A stretch of DNA of 64,000 nt from positions 77,819,944 through 77,883,943 of the forward strand of contig CP141130.1 of NCBI GenBank assembly GCA_035236585.1, read 5' to 3'. Positions within the stretch are counted from its first letter, which is position 1, and each line of letters begins with the position of its first letter. The notes under the pieces are model-generated. The model was not told where the DNA came from. It searched no databases and was given only the letters and a program-made list of their open reading frames with translations. Both the position numbers and the translations under genes were made by a program. Origin of the DNA: Warburgia ugandensis. Lineage: Eukaryota > Streptophyta > Magnoliopsida > Canellales > Canellaceae. Positions 37,001 to 48,564 of the stretch are shown here, piece by piece.

Positions 37001-39623
37001 GCCAAGTCAATGAAGTTTTCCTTCCACCACACTGTGCCTTGCATTTTGCATCTATACGACGAGAGAGAGATACATAATACAGCATTAAAGGGATAAGGGC
37101 CAAACATCAGCTTTGGCAGAAGGAGTTGACTCAGCTAAGCTCGTCTGAGTACTCACGTAACTCAGCCCAGAATGGTTGGGAATGTGGTGGGCAAAACCCA
37201 AATGCAGACCAAAATGGTTGTTTGCAGGAGTTGACTCTGTAAAGTCAAGCATTGACTTGGGAAGCTTCAGTACACTCAGAGTGAGTTCAACCAACTAACA
37301 TAAGTTATAATCTTCAACTTAAATAAGGTGATTACAGCATCCGGATTTTCAATTGATCTATAACCGAGATCAAGATCACATCACATGACAAGCAAGAGTT
37401 TGCCATTGAAACAACCTCCAATCACCAGATAACCACGAGTATAAATAGTATACACCAAGAAAATAATAGTAAGAAAAGAAATCTAAATTAAAAATGCCAC
37501 ATCCTTGACATACCAGAAACCACTGTCTATTGTACTCTATTATCAGAAAAGATTGCATTCATCTTCATATAGATAAACCATGAACTAACTGACCACAGTT
37601 CAAGTGTTCAAGTAAAGAAGGATGATAAACTAGAGAAGCATAAATACAGAATTCACCCCTACTCAAATCGAGTTGATGAGGAAGAGATTTTTGCAGAATT
37701 TCCAGTTGGTAAATAAGCGGCTTACTCACAGGAGCCACACAATATTCGGGTTAATTGTGCAAATACCAGAAAAAAGTGAAGGGTAGCTTGTGGATTTAGG
37801 TCAGAACTGAAATAATGAACAAATTTATGAAAAAACAATCAGAAGCAGAAGCAAATGGATTTTGAAGAACCTAGGTTCTGGAGTGCTTATTTATTTTATT
37901 TTATTTAAATGTTGGACACACACCCATGTGCAGCCTAAACCTTTGATCTCCACGAGAGAGGCTCCTTCTTGCACCACTGCACTAGAAGGCCTTATACCAT
38001 GATAAAAGGGCAGCCCCGGTGCACGAAGCTCCTGCCTATGCGGGGTCCGGGGAAGGGGCGGGCCACAACGGCCTAAAGTAGGCAGCCTTACCTTGCATTT
38101 TTGCAAGAGGCTGATTCCACGCCTTGAACCCGTGGCCTCAAGGTCACATGACGACAACTTTTACCGTTGCGCCAAGGCTCCCCTTCTAGTGCAGAGAAAG
38201 CTTTTCAGTTGGAGGGGAAGTTAGTACAGTCTTCCTCTCCCTCCTCTCTCATGACTTCACTCATTAAAGTACGTTCACATAGTCGCACAACCCCCACTAA
38301 TAAATCACAAATATGACAGCAACAGAATAATACTTAGTAGCAACCTTACAAAGAGAATAAAGAAGTACCATCTCTAGCACTTAGGAGAAATAACACTGTG
38401 TTCAGAGGTTAACCTTAAATCGTTACATGATCCTAATTGGACTCAAAAGAATGCATGCATATAGTTAATATTGGCATGGCCTCGTATTCATGGAATTGTC
38501 TAGAAAGGGGAAGACCGCAATTTATGTTGATTAATTCACCTGTAAATCTGATGTATTTCAGCTTGGTTTTAACATTTGCAGATAAAATTAAAAATCCATA
38601 CTATTACATCAATGGAAGAGGCATCCAGCCTGCATGAGTTTTGACCTACTTGAAACGATAAATTTGGTAAAAGAAGGGATTACTGCAGCATTTTAGAGAA
38701 AAATTTCACAAAAGATACAGAAATTATCTTTATGTTACCGAAATTTCCAAGTCTTGAACTCCAACTGTCTTAGGATTCTCTCATTTCCTCCTAAGTAAGG
38801 TTCAACCGCTTTCTCAAATCTGTAAACTTAATTTTATTTCAGAATATAATAGCAAACATGCATGACTAGAACAAGTTTCTCTTACGGAAGATTGCCCTTA
38901 CTTGGGACAATTCTCAACTTCATTCTTTCACTGTAACCATGTTTTCTTAAATGTGGCAGCAACTGGAAGTCTGGTAACCAAACACCAAATTCAAATCCAA
39001 TCTATCCTGCCATTGCGTGTTGCCCATGAAATTGTTCTTTAATTACGTCATGGTCCTATTCATACTTTATTAATTAGCATAACCTTAAAATTTCTGCTTA
39101 TGCAAGGAAGAAACCGAAAATCTAAACTCCAGTTCAGCTTCGGGTTTGTAATTTCACGAACTTAAGGATCTTAACCTTTAAGTTTATCCCTAATGCTAAA
39201 GTTGCTAATCAATGACCTGATGCCTACCCAAAATTAATCATTAACGCCTCAAAATTTCTAGTTCAAGCGAATAGTTCTCCAAATGATAGGGCAAGTATTT
39301 CATCACAAATTTCCTACGCAGTGGAGATTCACTCCCTAGTTATCTAAATCCCTAAAGAATGATGTGCCATCGTTTCTGGGGAATTACTAGATGGTCTGTT
39401 CCAGAAAACCTAAAAACCAATTATTCCCTAAGAAGATGGAGTTAAAACCAGTTGCAGCCAAGAGATCAACTATGAATACCTTTTCTTCGAGATCACCTTC
39501 CTCTAAGGAGAGAAGAAGATCGTCGTTCTGCGATTGGGGCGGCCATTGCGACGGGAGCAATACCGACGTGGGGATCAATGTCGGCGACGGAAACTGCGGC
39601 ATGAACGCCGGGAACTGCAGCAT
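34015..39623 (-). CDS. APC15: Anaphase-promoting complex subunit 15 (APC15-like), two exons
   Basis: Exon 1 is 39480-39623 (48 codons) and exon 2 is 34015-34170 (51 codons plus TGA), joined in phase 0 by a 5309-bp GT-AG intron (donor AAAAG|GTATTC, acceptor CTGCAG|TGG). The product is 99 residues. Exon 1 gives MLQFPAFMPQFPSPT..., then QWPPQSQNDDLLLSLEEGDLEEK. Exon 2 gives WNEIRKTNSNLVVIGK followed by a strongly acidic tail rich in Asp/Glu. The core 'W..I.K...NLV.IGK' plus an acidic C-terminus is the pattern of the ANAPC15 family (human APC15 has a comparable 'AWLQSIAEKDNNLVPIGK' block), a small subunit of the anaphase-promoting complex, the ubiquitin ligase that drives mitotic exit; in animals APC15 promotes turnover of the mitotic checkpoint complex. 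Joining across the splice restores an uninterrupted family match. The intron holds an Au SINE at 38008-38187. The family assignment is from memory. Confidence 0.8.
38008..38187 (-). repeat. Au SINE copy 15, inside the APC15 intron
   Basis: Well preserved full-length copy, lying in the same orientation as the APC15 gene. Central 'CCTAAAGTAGGCAGCC' (plus strand) is shared with copy 27, suggesting a common subfamily. Confidence 0.94.
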
Positions 39624-39851
39624 TTTTCTCTCTCGATCTCCTTGCGGAAACTCTATTGAGCGGGAAAAATGCAGGGCAAAATTCTTTGCTGCGGTCTATT
39701 GGAAATGGGAATAATTGGCACGGGGATATCAAAATCCTGGACAATGATGTTGAACCACTTTGTTCAATGATCGGAACCGTTGATCAAGTAGTTTCTTGCT
39801 TTGGATGGTTTGAAGGTGGAAAGGTGCCTCAGAGACATTTGATTTATGTAA

Positions 39852-39990
39852 GGTTGGAAGGTGAGGCTTGATGTCGTGTGACCGGTCATAGGTCAGAGGC
39901 ATCGCAATAGCCTCTTACAAAAACGCTAAATAAGTCTGTTCTTTGTGGTCTGCCTTTACACAGATCCCGGACTCGTGCACCAGACCGTCT
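39852..39990 (+). repeat. Au SINE copy 16, degraded
   Basis: Recognisable B-box region ('GTGTGACCGGTCATAGGTCA') and 3' part ('TTTGTGGTCTGCC', 'CTCGTGCACCAGACCGTC'), with several deletions and a T tail. Confidence 0.78.
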
Positions 39991-40176
39991 TTTTTTTACA
40001 GTATTAGGGTGAAAAGTCTACAACTCGAAGTCAATTAAGGAAACAGATGGGCTGGCCAGTATTCTGACCCGACTTTCGCTTTGGCCATCCTTGAGCCTAT
40101 GTTACTACTTTGCTCGTCAAAAGTTTTGGTTACGTGGGATGCTTAAATAATTTTGGTAATTGTCAAGATTATAGAA

Positions 40177-40352
40177 GGGGAGCTGTGGAGCAATGATAGA
40201 GTTGTCATCGTGTGACCTTAAGGTCATGGGTTCATGACGTGAAAACAGCCTCTTGCAAAATACAAGATAAGGCTCCGTGCTATTAATACTTGCAGTCTGC
40301 CCTTTCCTCAAACCCTGCATGTGCAGGAGCTTCATGCATTGAGGCTGCCCTC
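40177..40352 (+). repeat. Au SINE copy 17
   Basis: Full-length copy, 'GGGGAGCTGTGGAGCAATG' to 'GCATTGAGGCTGCCC'. Confidence 0.93.
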
Positions 40353-40499
40353 TAAAAACAATCTCCTTGACAAAAGACATTGGAAGTCCTGCTACATCAT
40401 CGTGGGCACTGAGCCATCCATTAAGCCAATGTATGTTGTAACATAGCTTAATGTGGCTAACACTTCTCGTGAATTGTCAAAAGAGATATTTCTAGAACA

Positions 40500-40620
40500 T
40501 CAAGGCGTGAAATCAGCCTATTGTAAAATGCAAGGTAAAGCTGCCTACTATAGGCCCTTGTGATCCACCCCTTCCCCAGACTCTGCATAGGCGGGAGCTT
40601 CATGCACCTGGGCTGCCCCC
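40500..40620 (+). repeat. Au SINE copy 18, 5'-truncated
   Basis: Begins at the B-box end ('CAAGGCGTGAAATCAGCC'). The rest to 'GGGCTGCCCCC' is close to consensus. The promoter half is missing. Confidence 0.88.
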
Positions 40621-41075
40621 TATCATGCTTGAATTGTATGTCCCTCTACTTTAATCTTTTTATACTCGAGGTACATCGCATGGTGTGTTCAGGTTACCTA
40701 AAAAGAATATAAAGAAAATTAAACAACTAATAGGGGAACATCTGAAACCATAAAAACTTAAAAATACACAATATTATGGATTAGGATCACAGTTATAGTT
40801 AGCAAACGATTAATTAGTTGTTCACACAGTTAATTTTTAAGTCCATCAATCTAAATACAACTAGAAACCTAAGATCCTTGCCTTTGGTGAACCCTTGACA
40901 TAGTAAGTTATTTAGAAGGAGAAGTAGATAGATTAAGTGAAAAATGTAAACAACTACTAGACTAATCCAATATATTTTCCACTAATCCAATATATTTTCC
41001 CTACGTAATACTAGGTATTCTTTCTTTCTATAATAGAAAATTTGGTTGAGGTCAAATATGAGCCTAGCTTGCTAT

Positions 41076-41302
41076 TGTTAGAATATAATGTAATGTCTTG
41101 ATTACAGTCGATATTCCCAGCTATAATAGCTATAATCACGTAATTATAGCAAACATTTCCTGTTGTAATCACGATATATTTTGGTGGTTCGTTAACTATG
41201 TTATCTCTATCTATGCATACTTGTATTACACTTTTTGATAAATGAATATAGCAACAATGTAGCTTCTATACGCTATCACTGACGAGCTCGGTCTCTCGAC
41301 AA
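41076..41302 (+). mobile_element. Possible small copia-type solo LTR
   Basis: TGTTAGAATATAATGTAATG ... TCTCTCGACA with a 'CTTGTATTACAC...AATGAATA' segment resembles short Ty1/copia LTRs. The five flanking bases on each side do not match, so the boundaries or the call may be wrong. Confidence 0.3.
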
Positions 41303-41538
41303 TAATGATAATTATTGAATAATGCCTTGTCGAACCACAGTACACGATTTATAAATTAGAATCTAAAAAAAAAGTGGTTGGAAACCAAGGGTTTGCCACT
41401 TCTCACCCCACAATTGATCATAGATCTAATAATTATAAATCAACCGTGTGAAAGACCCCAAAAAAGAAACAAGAAAAGGGATTCAGCACCAAAAAGAGGA
41501 AAGGAAAGAAAAGCCTATTATAATCTTTTCACCATGAA

Positions 41539-41722
41539 GAAGGGGAGTCTTAGTGTAACAGTAAAAGTTGTTGTCATGTGACCTCGAGGTCACAGGTTCA
41601 AAGTGTGGAATCAACTTTTTGCAAAATGCAAGGTAAGGCTGCCTACTATAGGCCCTTGTGGTCCACCCCTTTCCCGAACCTTGCATAGGTGAGAGCTTCA
41701 TGCACCGGGGCTTCCCTTTTTC
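41539..41722 (+). repeat. Au SINE copy 19 with perfect 16-bp target duplication
   Basis: Full-length copy ending in a T run. ATCTTTTCACCATGAA is present immediately before (41523-41538) and after (41723-41738). The boundaries are therefore exact. Confidence 0.96.
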
Positions 41723-42930
41723 ATCTTTTCACCATGAAAATATGAAAAGCCAAATATCTGATCACTGATCTTGTTGCAGAATTGAAAATGATTGAAACTC
41801 TCCTCAAGTGGAAGATCTAAAAGAGTTAATGCATTGAAGTCAAACACCTTGCACTGTTGCTATTAATATCACCGTATGAGCACAAAAACTAGCTACATAA
41901 AACCAAGCACATTTTTTGAAGCTGGCTGAGGCACTAACTGATTGCTTGTTTGTTTCTGCTGAACCTTGAATCAAGTAGGTTCCTACGGATTATTACCAAG
42001 CCTTTCAGACTGATATTTTGCTTTCTGTTAGTTGATTGAGAAAGTTCATTTGTTGTTATGGAGGATGAACAAAGTTCAGTTGTTTTAAAGGATTCCTTTC
42101 CTCCGGGTAGCTATGTATTTATGCTTAAGGTCTGAGAAATGTAGAGGCATGTAGTCTAAGTTGTAGATGTAAGTGTGCTTACATTTCATAGTAAGAGAGC
42201 AAGGCGGAAGTAGAGGAGAGGAAGAAAGAAAGGAGGGGGTCCATGTAGCAGCTGCGCCTGCCCGCCCCCTTACTCTATAGGGCAGCAGGTTCGGCATCTA
42301 CTACAAAAGAGAGAATCCACTTCAGATAACCATGCCTCTGCTAGGCAGCGTGTGAAATGACCTCACACTGCCATGGAAGTAAAGGCCTTGTTCTTTCACT
42401 GGTAGGCAAGCTTTCCCTTTTGTTTGAGTTGTACACCGGTGGGCAAGCTTTATACTTCTACAGAAGTTCCTTATGCTTGTGTTTGGCTATAAAACACAAA
42501 ACAACTTCCTTTCCCTTTAGGAATGAACCAGTTATCAAATATCAATGCATTCTGTTCTCCACAGAATGCATCCACAGAAGGCATCCATGCGGATGAAGAA
42601 TCCTAATAAGGTGCCATGGGAGCTCACCTACATCGTCGATGAGATCACTTCAATGCTCATGCCCTAAGATCCACCAATTCCAAAGTGGATGAAAGAGCAG
42701 AGAGCAGACTTAATCTAAATGAACTCTGGCTTTATTAATTTTAACCTGCAAGGAATTGGTTGACTTTTATATTTTCCTCGTTTTCATTCTTGTGCCTGCT
42801 TTTGGCACGACGCTTCTTTCCATTTGATCAGGTTTGTAATCTCTCTAGAATTTCTCATGCTCTTTAATAAAATCTACGACCTCTTCGGAGAAGAAAACAA
42901 CATCCAAAGACCATTAAAGGATAAAAACAA

Positions 42931-43106
42931 GGCAGTCCGGTGCACAAAGCTCTTACGTATGCAGAGTTCAGAGAAGGGGTGGACCACAAGGGTTAATAGT
43001 ACGTAGTCTTATCTTGTATTTTGTAAGAGATTGTTTTCATACCTTAAACCTGTGACCACAAAGTCACACAACAACAACTCTATTATTACACCAAGGCTCC
43101 CCTACT
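42931..43106 (-). repeat. Au SINE copy 20 with 10-bp target duplication
   Basis: Full-length minus-strand copy flanked by ATTAAAGGAT at 42913-42922 and 43113-43122. Confidence 0.92.
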
Positions 43107-43426
43107 CACAACATTAAAGGATGCAGCAATAACTTAGGAAAGACGGTAAGTACATGGAGGAAGTGTAGAGAGCAAAAGCTAAGTGCACATATGCTTTTGA
43201 ATTTACCTACATTCCCCCCTATAGCTACTGGCCATCGACAGTAAAAAAAAAACTGCCAGAAGTGTGGAAGGAAGGTGACAGAGAGGAATATGATACACAG
43301 TAGAAATAGGATAGAAAAACTGCCTGGAGAGGGGCAATGGCATTTGACTGTGTATGGCAATGGGAATGTCAAGACCATCGAAAGAAATGTCAAGAGCGGT
43401 AACAGAACAAATGTCAAGACGGCTAT

Positions 43427-43503
43427 GGGCAGTCCCGGTGTACAAAGCTCCTACCTATGCGGGGTTTGGAGAAGGAGCGGACCACAAGGGCCTATAATAG
43501 CGT
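43427..43503 (-). repeat. Au SINE copy 21, 3' part only
   Basis: Minus-strand 3' half ('GGGCAGTCCCGGTG' to 'ACCACAAGGGCCTATAATAG'). The promoter half is absent. Confidence 0.85.
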
Positions 43504-43904
43504 CTCCGAACAACAAAATGCAAGTGACTTTTTTTAGTTATCCCATGGCTGAAAGTGGCTGCCTGAGAGATGCTTTAAAAAGATAAGCCTTATCACCGTG
43601 TTTCTTATAACCTTAGCTTCGTTGTGAGCTGCAAACTGCAAGACTAACTGGACTTTATATAGTTGCTACCACTTTGATTTATTGTGTCGTTCATTGTTTT
43701 GATGCTCTTGTTCAATCGTATAGATTTTATGAAATCATGTGCTATGATTTAAATTTGTATGTCAATCCTATTTTTTTTATAGGAGCAATTGACAATTGAA
43801 TCTATTTTTTTTTTTATATCTGTAATAGTGCAAAAAAAAAAAAAAGCCCAACTAAAAGTTATTCAAGAATAGTGGCATTGAGTTTCTCGACCCTTTGCTT
43901 AAGG

Positions 43905-44120
43905 ATTAGTCTATTCTATTTCTCGATGGGGACAAGGAAGGATTATAACTCGGAGGTAGAGTTTCACCTTCACACAGTGAAAGTCATCAATTCAAGCCTA
44001 CGATTGATGAGAGAGGGTAGGAATGACTATATTACCGGGAGCAAACTCTAAAATAATATAAAGCGCATGAATAAAATTATAATTTGGAAGGAAAGACAAT
44101 TCTGAATCATCTTTGTCCCG
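43905..44120 (+). pseudogene. Nuclear plastid DNA: trnV-GAC and 16S rRNA leader
   Basis: The fragment matches the chloroplast segment upstream of rrn16, with 'TTTCTCGATGGGGACAAGGA' just before the tRNA. 43939-44008 is a decayed trnV-GAC: ACTCGGAGGTAGAG (D arm), CACCTTCACACAG where the anticodon arm should be (GAC changed to CAC), and AGTCATCAATTCAAGCC (variable loop and T arm). The acceptor stem no longer pairs. After a deletion the rrn16 leader follows: GGGTAGGAATGACTATATT (plastid promoter region), then 'AAGCGCATGAATA' and 'GAAAGACAATTCTGAATCA'. The 16S gene itself is not reached. It cannot be a functional tRNA. Confidence 0.88.
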
Positions 44121-45957
44121 CTAGAATGGGTTTTTTACTGATTACAGTCATGATCACTGGTAAAAATTAAAATAAAATAAAGTATGAATTTCTACTGTGA
44201 TCAGGAAGGAAACTAGCTGTCACAGTCAGAAATGAGCAATTGGTCTATGTTCTCTTGTTGTCCTTATTATTTAATTGCACTGGTAGGGCGAAAGTTGCCA
44301 AGAATCAGGCGCAACTCGATCGTGTATACGAGACCGCTCTTGGCCATCATGGCGATCATATCAATTTTCCGGTGAATGATGAATTTTTGGATTCGTTTGT
44401 GGCATAGATAGGTCGTTTGTAATGTAGAAAATCAATACCATTATTATATATATATAAAAAAGGGTGGAAATTGACTTCCTTGCACCCCAAAGATATCATT
44501 ACGAGCCCATGCTAAAAAGGTATGAAAGGAGTCCATGTCGCCATCGCGCCTACGCGCCTACTATTTGATTTTTTTGAGTGATCCAATCTATCAACCCCTC
44601 AATATAGGGTGGCTATCAGAAATCACAGTAACGTATTTTCTCTTATACCATCCAAATTTTACTAGAAAGGGCTCATTAATGAGGCTGTTGTTGGATGAAA
44701 TTTTTGATATTCACCCATCTTGAAGGACTGCAGGTTAGTTTAGTCAAAACATCAAGAGTAAGTCCGGATAGGTGGAGTGACTCTAACACTTTGAGCGTGG
44801 GCTCTGCCTACAATTTACACCCTCCTGTTTCATTTGGTGGGCATCAAATATTAGCAAGTTAAATAACAAGCAGGTCCACTGCTTTAAATGATTTATACAA
44901 TTAATATTCTTAGGCCGTAAAATAAAATATTTATATATAAATGATTTATAATTATTGAATGATGAAAAAATGGTAATTTTAATTATTTAATGTAGATAAT
45001 ATATGATTGGCTGAAAAAAAAAGTCTTCGTGTCAAAATATATAAATTTTCTCAGGCAGGTGCGTCAATTAAAGGTGAAACTTCTGAGAGATAGACACCAC
45101 ATCATTGTATATCGTGCCGATACAACCAAGAGCGAGTACCCTTTTTCTTGAGAAAATTCACGACAGAGAAATGAGATCAAGGTGACAGAAACCTTATTCC
45201 TGGTGGTTGAAACCGCAGCTCCCGGGAACACCTTCCCTCCCTCTCTTTACAACCGCCGGAGCTGCCTCTCTCTAGCTTTCCCGCTTCCTTTCTGTGGAAC
45301 CCCAACCTTTGAAGCTAGAAAACCTTGTGCGGAGGAGATTTTCTTCCTTTTCCTCCGAAGACTTCAGCCCAGTTTTCATATCGTGGCTGCAATTCAGATT
45401 TTGAAAGCGGAAATATAATTCCCTCAACCAGTTTGCATTCTTTCCCACGACTTGAGGTCGCTATCTCATCGTTAATAAACTGCAATCCAGCCAGAAGTTT
45501 TCAAGATTTCAAAGGTACATTCATTTATTCCTCAAGCTTATGAAGAATCTACCGAAAAAATCTTCCAACTTTTATAGGATTCTTTCGGTTGCTTCTGTGA
45601 TTGCTCATGCTGTAACTCGAATACTAATTCAAAGGTATAATCATTCAGGAAAAAGAAGAGATTGAAAATAATCCATAAATTTGAAGAGCTGAATCGGGGC
45701 AAAAGCATCCAGATTCTGCTCATCATTGAAAGGCCACATCTTCGAAACTTTACCTCTTCTTTATCATTGATGGAGGAAAAGTTAAAGAAAAGCAGATGAG
45801 AATTATCGTTCTTTATTTTGTGGCTAAGGAAAAGGCGAAGCAAAGTTCACCTTCCAGGCATCTTTTGGGTCGTAAGGTGGATTCATCTCCCAAAGAAGAG
45901 TAAGTTCTTATCCGGAATTTGCTACATACTTCGTATAGTTTTTTCTTAAAGTTACTT
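44121..45957. other. No gene recognised
   Basis: A short reading at 44284-44407 (GRAKVAKNQAQLDRVYE..., ending in a stop) looks mildly protein-like but is unassigned. ORFs at 45182-45543 are Ser/Pro/Leu-rich and could be a 5' leader or a relic. No domain was identified. Confidence 0.35.
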
Positions 45958-46090
45958 TGGAAGGGGAGTCTTCGCGCAATAGTAAAAGTTGTCGTCTTGC
46001 TACCTTGAGGTCTCATGTTCAAGACGTAGAAATAACCTCTTGTAAAAATACAAGATAAAACTGCCACATAGGTGAGAGCTTAGCGCTCCC
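45958..46090 (+). repeat. Au SINE copy 22 with internal deletion
   Basis: The 5' half is well kept ('GGGGAGTCTTCGCGCAATAG'). Sequence then jumps from 'AAAACTGCC' to 'ACATAGGTGAGAGCTTAGCG', losing the 'CTTGTGGTCC...' block. Confidence 0.85.
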
Positions 46091-47300
46091 ACCATGGTGT
46101 TAACTAGTTCAAATACATTAAAAACAAATATCTTGTTGTTAACTAGTTCAAACGATCACATGCATTATAATTACAGGGAGAATCTGAAGAATTATTAGGT
46201 AGAACAAACAACATTTATTAGATCAATCAATGAGTGGGGCCCCGATTGGAAAACTTTCAATTTTTGGTCCCACATAAATGAGTGGTTCTGATTGTTGTGA
46301 TACTTCAATATTGAAAAAGGATGGTCAGCCTTATTATGTTTTGGGGGTCTGTTAATGCTCAGCGAATTAGAGCAATACCAAACCAAACTGCTCACCTAAG
46401 GCGCCTGGTTAAGAAGCCCTGTCCTGTCCTGCGAGGTTCATGATCTGACATATTCATTTAATTGTTTGGGCTTTGGATGTCTAATAATTCAAAAGGCATG
46501 TAAATTGGATGATTCTAGCGTCTGAAAATTGTACTTCAAATCACTAAGAATCCCTGTAAGATAATGCCCTAAAAGATGAGTGCGAGGATTGTTTGTATAC
46601 TCCTTTTCTTATGCATGATCAAAAATTTTCTATCAACCCAACTCCCTTAGATAAGGTGGACACCAAATTTCACCCAAACTCCATATTTACTACTTTTTTC
46701 AAAGATTTAAAATAAGTGGTTGGCATTTATCTATTTTTGGTATTCTATGCATGTTGAGCAGCTTAGATCTAAAAGGAAAAATTTTACATGCATGAGAAAT
46801 TGGGCATGTATTCGTTACATTCTTCTTCAGCGTCATATCTTATTGGGACACAAGCAGTAAACTTAACTGGGATGTAGAAACTTTGCATAAACGAGCATTT
46901 AAACTCACCAAAAACACAATGTTTACAACTTGTGCAATGGTGTGTAATGCCAGAAGAAGTGCTCCTTTCAACGCTTCTATTTAAGGAGAGTACATTTCAT
47001 AAATGTCTCCTTTTGTCTGTGCTTGCTGTAGTGCACCCACTTTTGTATGATAGACCATACAAATGATTGATCGGATCATCCAGGAATCAGAATAAATGTT
47101 CTTTGGATCACCATTCCATGCATGGTAGGAGCCCTTGTTTAAAGAACGGTTTATATTTAACAAGTAAGAAGCAAGTTTTCGGCTGTTGTACTAGTACAAT
47201 CAGATGCACGGGGCTTCATCAAGCTTTTGTGGGCTCCGTCATGCAAATATTGGGCACTATGATAACATTACTCTGTATTATTCTAAGTAATAAAAAAATG
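46091..47300. other. No gene recognised
   Basis: AT-rich, short ORFs only. A direct repeat 'TTGTTAACTAGTTCAAA' (near 46098 and 46136) is a small local duplication. Confidence 0.35.
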
Positions 47301-47466
47301 GACAGCCTAATGCACAAAGTTCCCCCTACACAGGGTTTGGGAAAGGGGAGGATTACAAGAGTCTACAGTAAGTAGTCTTACCTTATATTTTTGCAAGAAG
47401 CTATTTTTACGTCTTGAATTGGTGACCTCAACGATAACTTTACTGTTGCACCAATATTCCCCTTCT
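47301..47466 (-). repeat. Au SINE copy 23
   Basis: Full-length minus-strand copy from 'GACAGCCTAATGCACAAAG' to 'CACCAATATTCCCCTTCT', with a short deletion in the B-box region. Confidence 0.9.
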
Positions 47467-48552
47467 TAAACGGCCTGTAAGAGAAAGTTAATCTCGACTG
47501 TCTCTTAAAGTCACTTTTGAACTACTAAGATGCATGATTAGTTCGTTGATTTAAGGAGCAACCACAGGATTTAGAACGTACTTGTCACTGTCCGAGCTGA
47601 TGATTTATGTGGAGATCAGTTGGTTGTTCTTCATCTTGGGATGTCTCAGTCTTACGCACAACGTGCCCACCACTATGCGTAAGAGAGTGACGGAAAAAGA
47701 CTTTGCCGACGCGCTACGTTGGATCTCAAGCTGGGGAGCCCGCCTGACCGAATGGGCAGAGACCTGCGAGTAAACTCCAGTAGTTAACGACTTGAGTAGA
47801 TGATTTCTCGTTAGAATAGACTTCGAAGCTAATCTTCCATACACCTTCTTGGAACCTTAGGTTGTTCGAGTCAATGAGCTGAACTTGTTCACACCTTCAC
47901 ATTGCATGCAGAAAACTCGTTTGCTGAGGGTGGGATGATCAAAAAATTTATCATAGGACCATCTGAGGGTGGATTCGATCATCCAAACCCCTCATCTTCT
48001 GGTTCTTAGGTAGGTCATGCACCAACAGAAATCTTCCATCCGATGGTCATAACCACTACTAGTTTAAAATTTCAAGAAAAGACAAGTGGAAAAATCTTAG
48101 CATAATTAGTCACTTGGTATCATCCAATGGGGATACATTTTTGGGTCGTGTCATAAGATCCACCCCCACCCACAAGATGAGCTGAGGATTTACTGGATTG
48201 GATGCAAATGGAGTGCATATGTAAGGCTGATGTGTGCCCATCCCACTCTAAAATTGGGTAGGCCAACAAGATGGACGGACGGACTGATGAGTCCAATCAG
48301 TGGCTTACGCCAATATAACATGTTCATCCAATCCCCAGCAAACGGCCAGATCATTTGTTGCTGCTGGAGAACAGAACCAAAACGTGTCCAGCCACAGCGC
48401 GTTAGATGGACTGGACAGACCACGGCGTCCATGTCTCCCTCCTCCGTCTTCTACTTTTCACTTTTCCTCCCTTGCTCTCGGATCAAATTGTTGTCGCGCT
48501 CTACGAGACTACATCATAGAGAGGATCGAAAACACGGAAAATAATTCATAAC
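47467..48552. other. Upstream region of the NXPE-like gene
   Basis: No coding or repeat feature was recognised up to about 48300. The last 150 bases are pyrimidine-rich, as expected for a 5' leader. No convincing TATA box was seen. Confidence 0.35.
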
Positions 48553-48564
48553 ATGCAATTATGA
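48553..48564 (+). promoter_or_regulatory. Three-codon upstream ORF overlapping the main start
   Basis: ATG CAA TTA TGA. Its stop codon overlaps the main ATG (48561-48563) in an ATGA arrangement. If the leader includes it, this could lower or tune initiation (inference). Confidence 0.5.

Noticed and set aside
43939-44008. Functional tRNA-Val gene
   Set aside because: Anticodon and acceptor stem are altered, and the surrounding sequence is chloroplast-derived, so it is a decayed plastid fragment.
45182-45543. Start of a protein-coding gene
   Set aside because: Two overlapping frames look mildly protein-like, but no domain, no continuing exons and no promoter were found.
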